Made by a program: the position numbers and the translations under genes
The notes under the pieces: model-generated
What the model saw: only the letters and a program-made list of their open reading frames with translations
Database searches by the model: none
Told to the model about the DNA's origin: nothing
DNA from: Telluria aromaticivorans
GTDB lineage: Bacteria; Pseudomonadota; Gammaproteobacteria; Burkholderiales; Burkholderiaceae_D
Direction of reading: 5' to 3'
Length of the DNA stretch: 64,000 nt
Assembly (NCBI RefSeq): GCF_013003915.1
Contig: NZ_JABAIV010000005.1
Span: forward strand, 132,990-196,989
Shown here: piece after piece, positions 20,203-29,347 of the stretch
How positions within the stretch are numbered: the stretch's first letter is position 1
Layout: each line of letters opens with the position of its first letter

Positions 20203-21555
20203 ATGCACACTCAAAAACTCTCGACCCTCGAAAAAGCGGGTTTCGGCGCCGGCGACATGGCGCTCAACGTGGTGATCTCGTCGATGATGTTGATCATCAC
20301 CTTCTTCTATACCGACATCTACGGCCTCAAGACCAGCGACCTGGCCATGCTGTTCGTCGCCGTGAAGATCGTCGGCGCCATCGCCGACCTGGCGATGGGG
20401 CAGATGACCGATGCGCATCTACATCGCTGGGGGCGCTACCGTCCCTATTTGCTGTTCCTGGCGGTGCCCTACGGCCTGAGCGTCTTCCTGGTGTTTACCA
20501 CGCCCGACTGGACCTATGACGCCAAGCTGGTGTGGGCCTATTCGACCTATATCCTCATGACCGTCATGACGGCGGGCGTGGGCATTCCCTACATTTCCCT
20601 GATCAGCGGCCTGACCTCCGACCCGCAGGAGCGCCTGTCGGCCAACGGCTACCGCCTGTTCTTCGCCAAGATCGGCGCCTTCATGGTGACCATCATCGTG
20701 CCCGTATTGGCCAGCTGGTGGGATGCCGACAACCCGGCCACCGGCTACCAGGCCGCGATGGCGGTGATGGCGGCGATGGGCGTGCTGCTGTTCCTGCTGT
20801 GCTTCTTCACCACCACCGAGCGCGTGATCCACAAGGTGGAAAAGCAGCCCTTGATGGACCAGGTGCGGGTGCTGCTGCAGAACGACCAGTGGCTGATCCT
20901 GTGCGGCGTCTGCGTCACCGGCACCGTCGGCTACGTGATCCGCGGCTCGGTGGCGATCTACTACGCCAAGTATTACCTGGGCGGCGACACCGCGATGGTC
21001 TCGGCCTTCCTGTCGACCGGCGTGGCCGCGGCCATCATCGCCATGGTGGTCTCCACCTGGACCACCAAGTTCTACTGCAAGGTCAAACTGTTCCGCAACA
21101 GCCAGATCGCGGTGGCCTTCATCAGCCTGGCGATCTACGTGCTGGTGACGCCGGGCGACATCGTGCTGGCCTTCGTCCTCTACTTCATCCTTTCCTTGGT
21201 GGTGGACTTGCACGCACCTGTGTTCTGGTCGGCCATCGCCGAGACCATCGACTACGGCCAGGTCAAGACCGGCAAGCGCGTTTCCGGCTTTGCCTTCGGC
21301 GGCATCTCGGTGTGCCAGAAGGCGGGCATGGCGGTTGCCGGCGGCATGGTCGGGATCCTGCTGGATTACTTCCAGTACCAGCCGAACCAGGCCCAGTCCA
21401 CGCTGGCGCTGCAGGGCATCGCGCTGATGCTGTCGGTGATCCCGGGCTTCTTCCACCTGTTGATGGGGATGCTGATGTTCAAGTACCGGATCAGCGACCA
21501 GTATTACGACACCGTCAAAGCCGATATGCGTACGCACGGGTATGTCGCAAGTTAG
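20203..21555 (+). CDS. GPH-family sugar:cation symporter (MFS)
   Basis: A 450-residue inner-membrane protein with about 12 hydrophobic segments. The N-terminus KAGFGAGDMALNVVISS and DRWGR-like loop (HLHRWGRYRPYLLF) match the glycoside-pentoside-hexuronide family (MelB/XynP/LacS type). It sits between the TonB receptor and an intracellular GH43, so uptake of short arabino-oligosaccharides is likely. The ribosome site is GGAAGG. Confidence 0.9.
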   Translation: MHTQKLSTLEKAGFGAGDMALNVVISSMMLIITFFYTDIYGLKTSDLAMLFVAVKIVGAIADLAMGQMTDAHLHRWGRYRPYLLFLAVPYGLSVFLVFTTPDWTYDAKLVWAYSTYILMTVMTAGVGIPYISLISGLTSDPQERLSANGYRLFFAKIGAFMVTIIVPVLASWWDADNPATGYQAAMAVMAAMGVLLFLLCFFTTTERVIHKVEKQPLMDQVRVLLQNDQWLILCGVCVTGTVGYVIRGSVAIYYAKYYLGGDTAMVSAFLSTGVAAAIIAMVVSTWTTKFYCKVKLFRNSQIAVAFISLAIYVLVTPGDIVLAFVLYFILSLVVDLHAPVFWSAIAETIDYGQVKTGKRVSGFAFGGISVCQKAGMAVAGGMVGILLDYFQYQPNQAQSTLALQGIALMLSVIPGFFHLLMGMLMFKYRISDQYYDTVKADMRTHGYVAS

Positions 21556-21568
21556 GGTCGATGCGTCT

Positions 21569-21670
21569 GTTGACCTCGTGGGCAGAATCTGCCCACCCTA
21601 CAACAGCGCGAACCCGTAGGGTGGGCGCAATGTAGTCCACTGGACTACATTGCCTGCCCACGCGTTCAAC
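21569..21670. repeat. Paired-hairpin repeat, copy 4 (arms in reversed order)
   Basis: The right-type arm (CGTGGGC, AGAatcT, GCCCACCCTAC) comes first and the left-type arm (CGTAGGGTGGGC ... GCCCACGCGTTCAA) second. The second arm holds a perfect 27-nt palindrome at 21627-21653. Confidence 0.8.
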
Positions 21671-21693
21671 CACATGATGAATCGACGAACACC

Positions 21694-22644
21694 ATGCAAG
21701 ATACCGTCCTGAAGCCCCTGATCGAACAACGCGCCGACCCCTACATCTACAAGCACACCGACGGCTACTACTACTTCACCGCCTCGGTCCCCCTGTACGA
21801 CCGCATCGAGCTGCGCCGCGCCCCCACCATCGCGGCCCTGGCCACCGCGGAAACCGTCACCGCCTGGACCAAACCCGATACCGGCCCATATTCCGAACTG
21901 GTCTGGGCCCCCGAGATCCACTTCAACCAGGGCGCCTGGTATGTCTATTTCGCCGCCGCCCCGAGCCGCGAGATCAAGCACAAGCTGTTCCAGCACCGCA
22001 TGTACGCGATCCGCAACCAGAACGCCAACCCGCTCGAGGGCGAGTGGGGGTTCATGGGCCAGGTCGACACCGGCATCGACAGCTTCTGCCTGGACGCCAC
22101 CACCTTCACCCACAAGGGCCGGCTCTATTACCTGTGGGCGCAGAAGGACATTGACATCGAAGGCAACTCGAACCTCTACATCGCGCCGATGAAGACCCCC
22201 TGGCAGATCGAGGGCGAGCCGATCATGCTGAGTAAACCGGAATACGAGTGGGAGACGCGCGGCTTCTGGGTCAACGAAGGCCCGTCGGTCGTGCGCCGCA
22301 ACGGCAAGATCTTCATCAGCTACTCGGCCAGCGCGACCGACGAGAACTACGCGATGGGCCTGCTGTGGGCCGACGAGGACGCCGATTTGCTGGATCCGGC
22401 CGCGTGGACCAAATCGCGCGAGCCTGTTTTCTCAACCTGCTACGATCATGGCATCTACGGCCCCGGGCACAACAGCTTCACCTATGCCGAAGACAGCGAT
22501 ACCGTCATGCTGGTCTACCACGCGCGCACCTACACCGAGATCGTCGGCGATCCGCTCTGGAATCCAGACCGCCACACCTTCGTGAAACCGCTGCGCTGGG
22601 ACGAGCAGGGCATGCCGGTATTCGGCAGGCCGTCCACCAACTAG
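21694..22644 (+). CDS. Intracellular GH43 exo-alpha-L-arabinofuranosidase
   Basis: A 316-residue five-bladed propeller glycosidase without a signal peptide. QRADPYIYKHTDGYYYFTAS carries the catalytic base Asp, CLDATTFTH the pKa-modulating Asp, and WVNEGPSVVRRNGK the catalytic acid Glu. The opening resembles GH43 enzymes that release arabinose from the ends of alpha-1,5-arabino-oligosaccharides. Lying after the symporter and before the mutarotase, it probably finishes oligosaccharide breakdown in the cytoplasm. No strong ribosome site is seen before the ATG. Subfamily not proven. Confidence 0.85.
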   Translation: MQDTVLKPLIEQRADPYIYKHTDGYYYFTASVPLYDRIELRRAPTIAALATAETVTAWTKPDTGPYSELVWAPEIHFNQGAWYVYFAAAPSREIKHKLFQHRMYAIRNQNANPLEGEWGFMGQVDTGIDSFCLDATTFTHKGRLYYLWAQKDIDIEGNSNLYIAPMKTPWQIEGEPIMLSKPEYEWETRGFWVNEGPSVVRRNGKIFISYSASATDENYAMGLLWADEDADLLDPAAWTKSREPVFSTCYDHGIYGPGHNSFTYAEDSDTVMLVYHARTYTEIVGDPLWNPDRHTFVKPLRWDEQGMPVFGRPSTN

Positions 22645-22668
22645 GACATAACCGAGGACGAACACAAC

Positions 22669-23718
22669 GTGCAAACACGGATCACGCAAGCGCCGTTCGG
22701 CCAACTGCCGAATGGCGAGACCATCACCCAGTTCACGCTTACCAATGCGAACGGCCTGGTGGCGAAGATCATCGATTTCGGCGGCATCATCACCGAGCTG
22801 CATGCTCCCGGCCGCGACGGCAAAATGGCCGACATCGTCCTGGGCTTCGAAACGATCGAGCCTTACCTGGCCGACAGCCCGTATTTCGGCGCCCTGATCG
22901 GGCGCTACGGCAACCGCATCGCCAATGGCAGGTTCACGCTCGACGGCCAGGAGTTCACCCTGCCGGCGAATAACGGCAGCAACCACCTGCATGGCGGCGC
23001 CCCCGGATTCGACAAGGTCAAGTGGATTGCCATTGTCGACGAAGACAGCCTGCAGCTGGCCTATCGCAGCGTAGACGGCGAACAGGGCTATCCGGGCAAC
23101 CTGGATGCCACCGTCATCTACACGCTCACCGACGACAACGAGCTGATCGTCCGCTTCCATGCCGTCACCGACAAGGCCACGCCGGTCAACCTGACCCAGC
23201 ACAGCTATTTCAATCTGGCAGGCGAGGACGACATCCTCGACCACGTCCTGAGCATCGACGCCGACGCCTTTGTCGCCATCGACGCCGAATCGATCCCGCT
23301 GGGGGCGCTGGCGCCGGTCACCGGCACGCCCTTCGATTTTCGCACCCCGCGCCCGATCGGCGAACGCATCGAGCAGCCGGACAAGCAGCTGCGCCACGGC
23401 CTGGGCTACGACCATAACTTCGTTCTCAACAAACCGGACGGCAAGGCGATGACGCGTGCCGCCCACGTCTGCGAGCCGGAATCGGGCAGGGTGCTCGAGC
23501 TGTTCACCGAAGAACCCGGCGTGCAGTTCTACAGCGGGAACTTCCTCGACGGCTCGCTGAAAGGAAAAGGCCGCAGCTACCAGCACCGCAGCGGCTTCTG
23601 CCTGGAACCGCAGCACTTCCCGGATTCGCCTAACCAGCCGCAATTCCCGAACACCATCCTGCGCCCGGGCGAGGTGTACCAGACCGAATCGCGCTTCCGC
23701 TTCTCGGTGGTGCGGTAA
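22669..23718 (+). CDS. Aldose 1-epimerase (mutarotase)
   Basis: A 349-residue protein with GRYGNRIANGRFTLDG, NHLHGGAPGFDKV, the acid-base motif TQHSYFNLAG and the C-terminal CLEPQHFPDSPNQPQFP, all diagnostic of GalM-type mutarotases. It interconverts anomers of the freed sugar, here most likely L-arabinose, to feed the dehydrogenase. The start is GTG behind GAGGA, 24 bp after the GH43. Confidence 0.93.
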   Translation: MQTRITQAPFGQLPNGETITQFTLTNANGLVAKIIDFGGIITELHAPGRDGKMADIVLGFETIEPYLADSPYFGALIGRYGNRIANGRFTLDGQEFTLPANNGSNHLHGGAPGFDKVKWIAIVDEDSLQLAYRSVDGEQGYPGNLDATVIYTLTDDNELIVRFHAVTDKATPVNLTQHSYFNLAGEDDILDHVLSIDADAFVAIDAESIPLGALAPVTGTPFDFRTPRPIGERIEQPDKQLRHGLGYDHNFVLNKPDGKAMTRAAHVCEPESGRVLELFTEEPGVQFYSGNFLDGSLKGKGRSYQHRSGFCLEPQHFPDSPNQPQFPNTILRPGEVYQTESRFRFSVVR

Positions 23719-23722
23719 CTAT

Positions 23723-24601
23723 ATGGATCTGTTCATCGATGGGGGGCACGAGCTGGGTGAATGCGTGCTGTGGTGCGAGCGCACGGGGCGGCTGCTGTGG
23801 ACCGACATCCCGGCCTCCACGCTGTGGGCGCATTCGCCTTCGACCGGCAAGACCACTAGCTGGCCGATGCCCGAGCGCCTGTGCTCCTTCGCCCTGACCG
23901 GCAGCGACGACCGCCTGCTGCTGGGGCTCGCCTCCGGCCTGGCCTTCTTCACCTTCTCGACCGGCGCCATCAAGCGCATCGTCGACGTCGAAGCGGACAT
24001 TCCGTCGACCCGCTTGAACGACGGGCGCTGCGACCGCCAGGGGCGTTTCGTGTTCGGCATGTTCAACCAGGACGAGAATCCGAAATCGGCGGTGGGCAGC
24101 TTTTATCGCTTGAACCTCGACCTGACTTTGGAGCGCCTACCGCTCGGGAATGTGGCGATTGCCAACAGCATCTGCTTCAGTCCCGACGGGCGCCGCATGT
24201 ATTTTGCCGATTCGATGACGAAGGAAATCCGCGTCTGCGATTACAACCCGTGCAGCGGGGAGATCGGCGCATCGCGCGTGTTCATCGCAGCCGATGCCGC
24301 GCCGGGGGAGCCGGATGGGTCGTGCATCGATGCGGAGGGCTACCTGTGGTCGACGCGCTGGGGGGCCGGGCAGGTGATGTGCTTCGCGCCGGATGGGCGG
24401 CTCGATCGCGTGCTGGAGGTGGATGCGCCGCAGCCGAGTTGTCCGGCGTTTGGCGGGCCTGACATGTCGACGCTTTACGTCACCTCCGCGCATCTTGGGA
24501 TGACCGCCAACGATCGTGCAGCGGCGCCCTTGTCGGGCGCCTTGTTTAGCCAGGCACTCGACGTACGCGGCCTGCCAGAGTCGCGCTTCCTGCATTCGTA
24601 G
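23723..24601 (+). CDS. SMP-30/gluconolactonase family protein, probable L-arabinolactonase
   Basis: A 292-residue six-bladed propeller. HELGECVLWCERTGRLLWTD holds the first metal ligand Glu, PSTRLNDGRCDRQGRFVFG the Asn/Asp site, IANSICFSPDGRRMYFADS and EPDGSCIDAEGYLW the rest. It opens a sugar lactone; the neighbouring SDR, dehydratase and semialdehyde dehydrogenase point to L-arabinono-lactone. It starts 4 bp after the mutarotase. Its TAG stop is inside a hairpin repeat, which may have replaced the original C-terminus. Confidence 0.87.
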   Translation: MDLFIDGGHELGECVLWCERTGRLLWTDIPASTLWAHSPSTGKTTSWPMPERLCSFALTGSDDRLLLGLASGLAFFTFSTGAIKRIVDVEADIPSTRLNDGRCDRQGRFVFGMFNQDENPKSAVGSFYRLNLDLTLERLPLGNVAIANSICFSPDGRRMYFADSMTKEIRVCDYNPCSGEIGASRVFIAADAAPGEPDGSCIDAEGYLWSTRWGAGQVMCFAPDGRLDRVLEVDAPQPSCPAFGGPDMSTLYVTSAHLGMTANDRAAAPLSGALFSQALDVRGLPESRFLHS

Positions 24602-24730
24602 GGTGGGCGGCTTCGCCGCCCACGCGTTCAACCCACGTGTCAAAGGCCCGCGCGTCATTTCATACGTAATTTGAACGCGCGGGTGTTCGTAATTCCGGGC
24701 ATTGCCCGGAATTACCCCGCCCACCCTACG
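24597..24730. repeat. Paired-hairpin repeat, copy 5
   Basis: The left arm (inner stem CGGCttcGCCG) overlaps the lactonase stop codon. The right arm carries a long inner stem, GTAATTCCGGGC-att-GCCCGGAATTAC at 24689-24715, and ends in CACCCTACG. Confidence 0.85.
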
Positions 24731-24741
24731 ATACTAAAATC

Positions 24742-24771
24742 GATATCACTATCGCGAAATAATTGATTGGA
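24742..24771 (+). promoter_or_regulatory. Proposed arabinose-regulon operator, site B
   Basis: GATATC at 24742-24747 and TTGATTGGA at 24763-24771, starts 21 bp apart, 98 bp before the dehydratase ATG. TTGATT with an 18-bp spacer to ATTCTA could form a promoter. Confidence 0.6.
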
Positions 24772-24869
24772 AAGTTATCTGACAGCATTCTAGACTTCCT
24801 CATCGCTGAACAACACGACATGAGAGGGGGCACACAGCCTCCCGTGGCGGAGATAACGAGGAGGTTTTG

Positions 24870-26612
24870 ATGTCCGAGACGAAGAAAAAAACCGAGCTGC
24901 GCTCGGCCGCGTGGTTCGGGACCCAGGACAAGAACGGCTTCATGTACCGGAGCTGGATGAAGAACCAGGGCATTCCCGACCATGAATTCCAGGGCAAGCC
25001 GATCATCGGCATCTGCAACACCTGGTCCGAACTGACCCCCTGCAACGCCCACTTCCGCAAGATCGCCGAACACGTCAAGCGCGGCATCTTCGAGGCTGGC
25101 GGCTTCCCGGTCGAATTCCCGGTGTTCTCGAGCGGCGAATCGAACCTGCGCCCGACCGCCATGCTGACCCGGAACCTGGCCAGCATGGACGTCGAAGAAT
25201 CCATCCGCGGCAACCCGATGGACGCCGTCGTGCTGCTGGTCGGCTGCGACAAGACCACCCCGGCCCTGCTGATGGGCGCGGCCAGCGTCGACCTGCCGAC
25301 CATCGTCGTCACGGGCGGCCCGATGCTCAACGGTAAACTGAACGGCAAGGACATCGGTTCCGGCACCGCCGTCTGGCAGCTGCACGAGCAGGCCAAGGCC
25401 GGCCAGATCTCGATGCACGATTTCCTCTCCGCCGAAGCAGGCCACTCGCGCTCGGCCGGCACCTGCAACACGATGGGCACCGCATCGACCATGGCCTGCA
25501 TGGCCGAGTCGCTGGGCACCTCGCTGCCGCACAATGCCGCGATTCCGGCGGTTGACGCGCGCCGCTACGTGCTGGCCCACATGTCGGGCATCCGCATCGT
25601 CGAGATGGTGCACGAAGACCTGAAGCTATCGAAGATCCTCAAGCGCGAGAATTTCGAGAACGCGATCCGCGTGAACGCCGCCATCGGTGGTTCGACCAAT
25701 GCCGTGATCCACCTGAAGGCGATCGCCGGCCGCATGGGCGTGCCGCTCGAGCTCGAGGACTGGACCACCATCGGCAAGGGCACCCCGACCATCGTCGACC
25801 TGCTCCCGTCGGGTAAATACCTGATGGAAGAGTTCTATTACGCCGGTGGCCTGCCGGGCGTGATCCGCCGCATGGGCGAGGGCGGCCTGCTGGCTCACAA
25901 GGACGCGCTGACCGTCAACGGCAACACGCTCTGGGACAACTGCAAGGACGCGCCGATTTATAACGACGAAGTGATCCGCCAGCTCGATACCCCGCTGATC
26001 GAGGACGGCGGCATCCGCATCCTGCGTGGCAACCTGGCGCCGCGCGGCGCCGTGCTCAAGCCATCGGCCGCATCGCCACACCTGATGCAGCACCGCGGCA
26101 AGGCAGTCGTGTTCGAAGACTTCGACCACTACAAGACCCGCATCCTCGACCCGGACCTGGACGTCGATGCGAACTCGATCCTGGTGATGAAGAACTGCGG
26201 CCCGAAAGGCTACCCGGGCATGGCCGAAGTCGGCAACATGGGCCTGCCGCCGAAGCTGCTGGCCCAGGGCATCACCGACATGGTCCGCATCTCGGACGCC
26301 CGCATGAGCGGCACCGCCTACGGCACCGTCGTGCTGCACGTGGCGCCGGAAGCGATGGCCGGCGGCCCGCTGGGCATCGTCAAGGACGGCGACTGGATCG
26401 TGCTCGATTGCGCGGGCGGCGGGTTGAACCTGGAGTTGTCGGACGAAGAGATCCAGGCGCGGCTGGCGGATCGGGCGGAGAACAACAAGCCGGTGCAGCA
26501 TAGTGGTTACCAGCGGCTGTATCTTGACCACGTTCTGCAGGCGGATGAGGGGTGTGATTTCGATTTCCTCGTGGGGTGCCGTGGGTCGGCTGTTCCCAAG
26601 CATTCGCATTGA
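24870..26612 (+). CDS. L-arabonate dehydratase (IlvD/Edd family)
   Basis: A 580-residue Fe-S dehydratase. Cluster Cys residues are in ICNTWSELTPCNAH, VGCDKTTPALLMGAAS and HSRSAGTCNTMGTASTM; AIGGSTNAVIHL is also conserved. It matches the sugar-acid branch of the family (arabonate/xylonate dehydratases) rather than IlvD. It would convert L-arabonate to 2-keto-3-deoxy-L-arabonate. It is the first gene of operon B with a strong GAGGAGG ribosome site before the ATG at 24870. A TTG one codon upstream is rejected. Confidence 0.9.
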   Translation: MSETKKKTELRSAAWFGTQDKNGFMYRSWMKNQGIPDHEFQGKPIIGICNTWSELTPCNAHFRKIAEHVKRGIFEAGGFPVEFPVFSSGESNLRPTAMLTRNLASMDVEESIRGNPMDAVVLLVGCDKTTPALLMGAASVDLPTIVVTGGPMLNGKLNGKDIGSGTAVWQLHEQAKAGQISMHDFLSAEAGHSRSAGTCNTMGTASTMACMAESLGTSLPHNAAIPAVDARRYVLAHMSGIRIVEMVHEDLKLSKILKRENFENAIRVNAAIGGSTNAVIHLKAIAGRMGVPLELEDWTTIGKGTPTIVDLLPSGKYLMEEFYYAGGLPGVIRRMGEGGLLAHKDALTVNGNTLWDNCKDAPIYNDEVIRQLDTPLIEDGGIRILRGNLAPRGAVLKPSAASPHLMQHRGKAVVFEDFDHYKTRILDPDLDVDANSILVMKNCGPKGYPGMAEVGNMGLPPKLLAQGITDMVRISDARMSGTAYGTVVLHVAPEAMAGGPLGIVKDGDWIVLDCAGGGLNLELSDEEIQARLADRAENNKPVQHSGYQRLYLDHVLQADEGCDFDFLVGCRGSAVPKHSH

Positions 26613-26621
26613 TTCAAGCGT

Positions 26622-26695
26622 GCGTTGACCGCGTGGGCGGCGAAGCCGCACACCCTACGTAGGGTGGGCGGGTCCCCCGCCTGCGCGTTCAACCG
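26622..26695. repeat. Paired-hairpin repeat, copy 6 (arms abutting)
   Basis: Right-type arm (CGTGGGCGGCgaaGCCGCAC) and left-type arm (CGTAGGGTGGGCGGG) overlap at CCCTACGTAGGG, leaving no spacer. It lies between the dehydratase and the AraD1 gene. Confidence 0.8.
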
Positions 26696-26752
26696 CACTC
26701 CGAACACCCGCACCGCCATTTCGACCACCATAATAATTGGGAGACCCGGGCC

Positions 26753-27745
26753 ATGCTGCTCGTACAATTCACCACCGAATCGCAAGAACGCCGCATCGGC
26801 ATCCTGCACGACAAGCTCGTGCGCGTCATCGACGGCTACGCCACCACGTTTGAGCTGGCCCGCGCGGCCATCGCCGCCGGCACTGGCCTGGCCCAACTTG
26901 CCGACAGCGCCGCCGGCACCGACCACTACAAGTACGAGGCCCTGTTCGAGGCAGGCCGCATCCTGCCGCCGCTCGACCACCCGGACGCCGCCCACTGCTA
27001 CGTCAGCGGCACCGGCCTGACCCACCTGGGCAGCGCCGACACCCGCGACGCCATGCACAAGAAGATCGGCGGCGACGTCGACACCCTGAGCGACTCCATG
27101 AAGATGTTCCGCATGGGCGTCGAAGGCGGCAAACCGGAATCGGGCAATGCCGGCGTCCAGCCGGAATGGTTCTACAAGGGCGACGGCTCGATCGTGCGCG
27201 CCACCGGCCAGGACCTCGACATGCCCGACTTCTCGCTCGACGGCGGCGAAGAGCCGGAAATCGCCGGCCTCTACCTGATCGGCGAAGACGGCCAGCCTTA
27301 CCGTCTCGGCTACGCCATTGGCAACGAGTTCTCGGACCACGTCACCGAACGCCAGAACTACCTGTTCCTGGCCCACTCCAAGCTGCGCAACTGCGGCCTC
27401 GGCCCGGCGCTGCTGGTGGGAGAGCTCCCGAGCCACGTGTCGGGCACCTCGCGCATTCTCAGGAAGGATGGCCAGGTGCGCTGGGAGAAGGCCTTCGTGA
27501 GCGGCGAGCAGAACATGTCGCACACCATCGAAAACCTCGAGCACCACCATTTCAAGTACGGCCTGTTCAAGCGCCCCGGCGACGTCCATATCCACTTCTT
27601 CGGCACTGCCACGCTGAGCTTCGCCGACAGTATTCAAGTGGAAGCGGGCGAGAGCTTCGAAGTCGAGTCGCCGCAGTTCGGCCCGGCCCTGCGCAACCGC
27701 CTGGCGGTCCATGCAACCCAATTTGCGAAAGTGAAGACCTTATGA
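26753..27745 (+). CDS. AraD1/GguC family protein, candidate 2-keto-3-deoxy-L-arabonate dehydratase
   Basis: A 330-residue protein of the FAH-like AraD1/GguC type (LLVQFTTESQERRIGIL at the start; GVQPEWFYKGDGS, YAIGNEFSDHVTE, HFKYGLFKRPGDVHIHFFGT later). In L-arabinose clusters of proteobacteria such proteins lie where the DapA-like 2-keto-3-deoxy-arabonate dehydratase is expected. No DapA- or HpaI-like gene occurs in this locus, so it is the best candidate for that step, giving 2-oxoglutarate semialdehyde. It overlaps the next gene in ATGA, so it is co-translated with the enzyme that would use its product. The ribosome site is GGGAG. Confidence 0.8.
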   Translation: MLLVQFTTESQERRIGILHDKLVRVIDGYATTFELARAAIAAGTGLAQLADSAAGTDHYKYEALFEAGRILPPLDHPDAAHCYVSGTGLTHLGSADTRDAMHKKIGGDVDTLSDSMKMFRMGVEGGKPESGNAGVQPEWFYKGDGSIVRATGQDLDMPDFSLDGGEEPEIAGLYLIGEDGQPYRLGYAIGNEFSDHVTERQNYLFLAHSKLRNCGLGPALLVGELPSHVSGTSRILRKDGQVRWEKAFVSGEQNMSHTIENLEHHHFKYGLFKRPGDVHIHFFGTATLSFADSIQVEAGESFEVESPQFGPALRNRLAVHATQFAKVKTL

Positions 27746-29313
27746 CCATTACCGGTGAAGCCATCATTGGCGGCGTGCAGGAACGCGGCGCCGCAGGTTC
27801 GTTCAAGGCCTGGGACCCGACCAAGCGCGACTATCTCGAGCCATCCTTCCACATGGTCGATGCAGGCCAGATCGACCGCGCCTGCCTGCTTGCCGGCGAA
27901 GCCTTCGATATCTTCCGCGCTACCACCGACCAGCAGCGCGCCACCTTCCTCGATACCGTGGCCGAGCAGATCCTGGCCATCGGCGACGAGCTGATCGAAC
28001 GCGGCATGGCGGAATCCGGCCTGCCGCGCGTGCGCCTGGAAGGCGAACGTGGCCGCACCGTTGGCCAGCTTCGCATGTTCGCCGAGCTGCTGCGCGAAGG
28101 TTCGTGGGTCGATGCGCGCATGGACACCGCGCTGCCGGAACGCACCCCGCCGCGGCCAAGCCTGCGCTATCGCCTGATCGGCGTCGGTCCGGTTGCCGTG
28201 TTTGCCGCATCGAACTTCCCGCTGGCCTTCTCGGTGGCTGGTGGCGATACCGCGTCAAGCTTCGCGGCCGGCTGCCCGGTGGTCCTGAAAGCCCACTCGG
28301 CCCACCCGGGCACCTCGGAACTGGTCGCGCGCGCCGTGACCCGTGCCGTGCAGCTGTGCGAACTGCCGGCCGGCGTATTCGCTCTGCTGACCGGTACCGG
28401 CAACGGCATCGGCCAGGCGCTGGTCGGCCATCCGGCCATCCAGGCGGTGGGCTTTACCGGCTCGCGTTCGGGCGGCACCGCGCTGATGGCCGTGGCCGCG
28501 GCGCGCAAGCAGCCGATTCCCGTCTACGCCGAGATGAGCAGCATTAACCCGCTGTTCATCATGCCGAATGCGCTGGCCGCCCGCGCTACTGAAATCGGCA
28601 AGGGTTTCGCTGCCTCGCTGACCATGGGCGTGGGCCAGTTCTGCACCAATCCCGGCCTCGTGCTTGCGGTTGACGGCCCAGGGCTGGACGAGTTCTGCGC
28701 CGCCGCCACCGAAGCGTTATCAAGCACGCAGGCCGCCGTGATGCTGAACCAGGGCATCGCCGACAGCTACCGCAAGAGCGTGCACGCGTTGCATACGCAC
28801 GAAGCGATCACCACGCTGGCGCGCGTCGAACATGACGAAGGCAAGGGCGGCGCAGCGCTGTTCCGTACCAGCGCCGAGCACTTCCTGTCGCGCCACGAGC
28901 TGCACGCCGAAGTCTTCGGCCCGGCGTCGGTGCTGGTGGTTTGCCAGAGCACCGACCAGCTGCGCGAAGTATCGGAACTGCTGGAAGGCCAGCTGACCGC
29001 AACGCTGCAGATCGACGAAGGCGATCACGACGCTGCCAAGACGCTGCTGCCAGTCCTGGAACGCAAGGTCGGCCGCATCCTGGCCAATGGTTTCCCGACC
29101 GGGGTCGAAGTCTCGACCGCCATGGTCCACGGCGGCCCGTTCCCGGCCACGGCCGACGGCCGCAGCACCTCGGTGGGCACGGGTGCTATTCAACGCTTCC
29201 TGCGCCCGGTCTGCTACCAGAACCTGCCCGAAGCGCTGCTGCCCGAGCCGCTCCGCAACGGGAATCCTCTTGGCATCTGGCGCCGCAAAGACGGTGCATT
29301 GACCAAAGAGTAA
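27742..29313 (+). CDS. 2-oxoglutarate semialdehyde dehydrogenase (aldehyde dehydrogenase family)
   Basis: A 523-residue NAD(P)-dependent aldehyde dehydrogenase. FAASNFPLAFSVAGGDTASS lies at the cofactor site, VGFTGSRSGG follows, AEMSSINPLF carries the general-base Glu and GVGQFCTNPGLV the catalytic Cys. This matches the KGSADH class that oxidises 2-oxoglutarate semialdehyde to 2-oxoglutarate. The ATG at 27742 overlaps the AraD1 stop. A longer in-frame extension across AraD1 is rejected. Confidence 0.9.
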   Translation: MTITGEAIIGGVQERGAAGSFKAWDPTKRDYLEPSFHMVDAGQIDRACLLAGEAFDIFRATTDQQRATFLDTVAEQILAIGDELIERGMAESGLPRVRLEGERGRTVGQLRMFAELLREGSWVDARMDTALPERTPPRPSLRYRLIGVGPVAVFAASNFPLAFSVAGGDTASSFAAGCPVVLKAHSAHPGTSELVARAVTRAVQLCELPAGVFALLTGTGNGIGQALVGHPAIQAVGFTGSRSGGTALMAVAAARKQPIPVYAEMSSINPLFIMPNALAARATEIGKGFAASLTMGVGQFCTNPGLVLAVDGPGLDEFCAAATEALSSTQAAVMLNQGIADSYRKSVHALHTHEAITTLARVEHDEGKGGAALFRTSAEHFLSRHELHAEVFGPASVLVVCQSTDQLREVSELLEGQLTATLQIDEGDHDAAKTLLPVLERKVGRILANGFPTGVEVSTAMVHGGPFPATADGRSTSVGTGAIQRFLRPVCYQNLPEALLPEPLRNGNPLGIWRRKDGALTKE

Positions 29314-29347
29314 GCCGGTATCACAATAAGAACAGATGGAGACGGGT

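Noticed and set aside
17251..20418. A 1055-codon open frame on the minus strand opposite the TonB receptor
   Set aside because: It mirrors the receptor codons in a GC-rich genome, has a composition of His/Arg/Gly/Asp without domains, and no ribosome site. Similar long antisense frames occur opposite ureC, the hybrid kinases and GH127.
24867..24869. TTG start immediately before the dehydratase ATG
   Set aside because: The GAGGAGG site is correctly spaced for the ATG at 24870.
27166..27741. Extension of the semialdehyde dehydrogenase across the AraD1 gene
   Set aside because: It overlaps a well-supported gene in another frame; the normal family start is the ATG at 27742.
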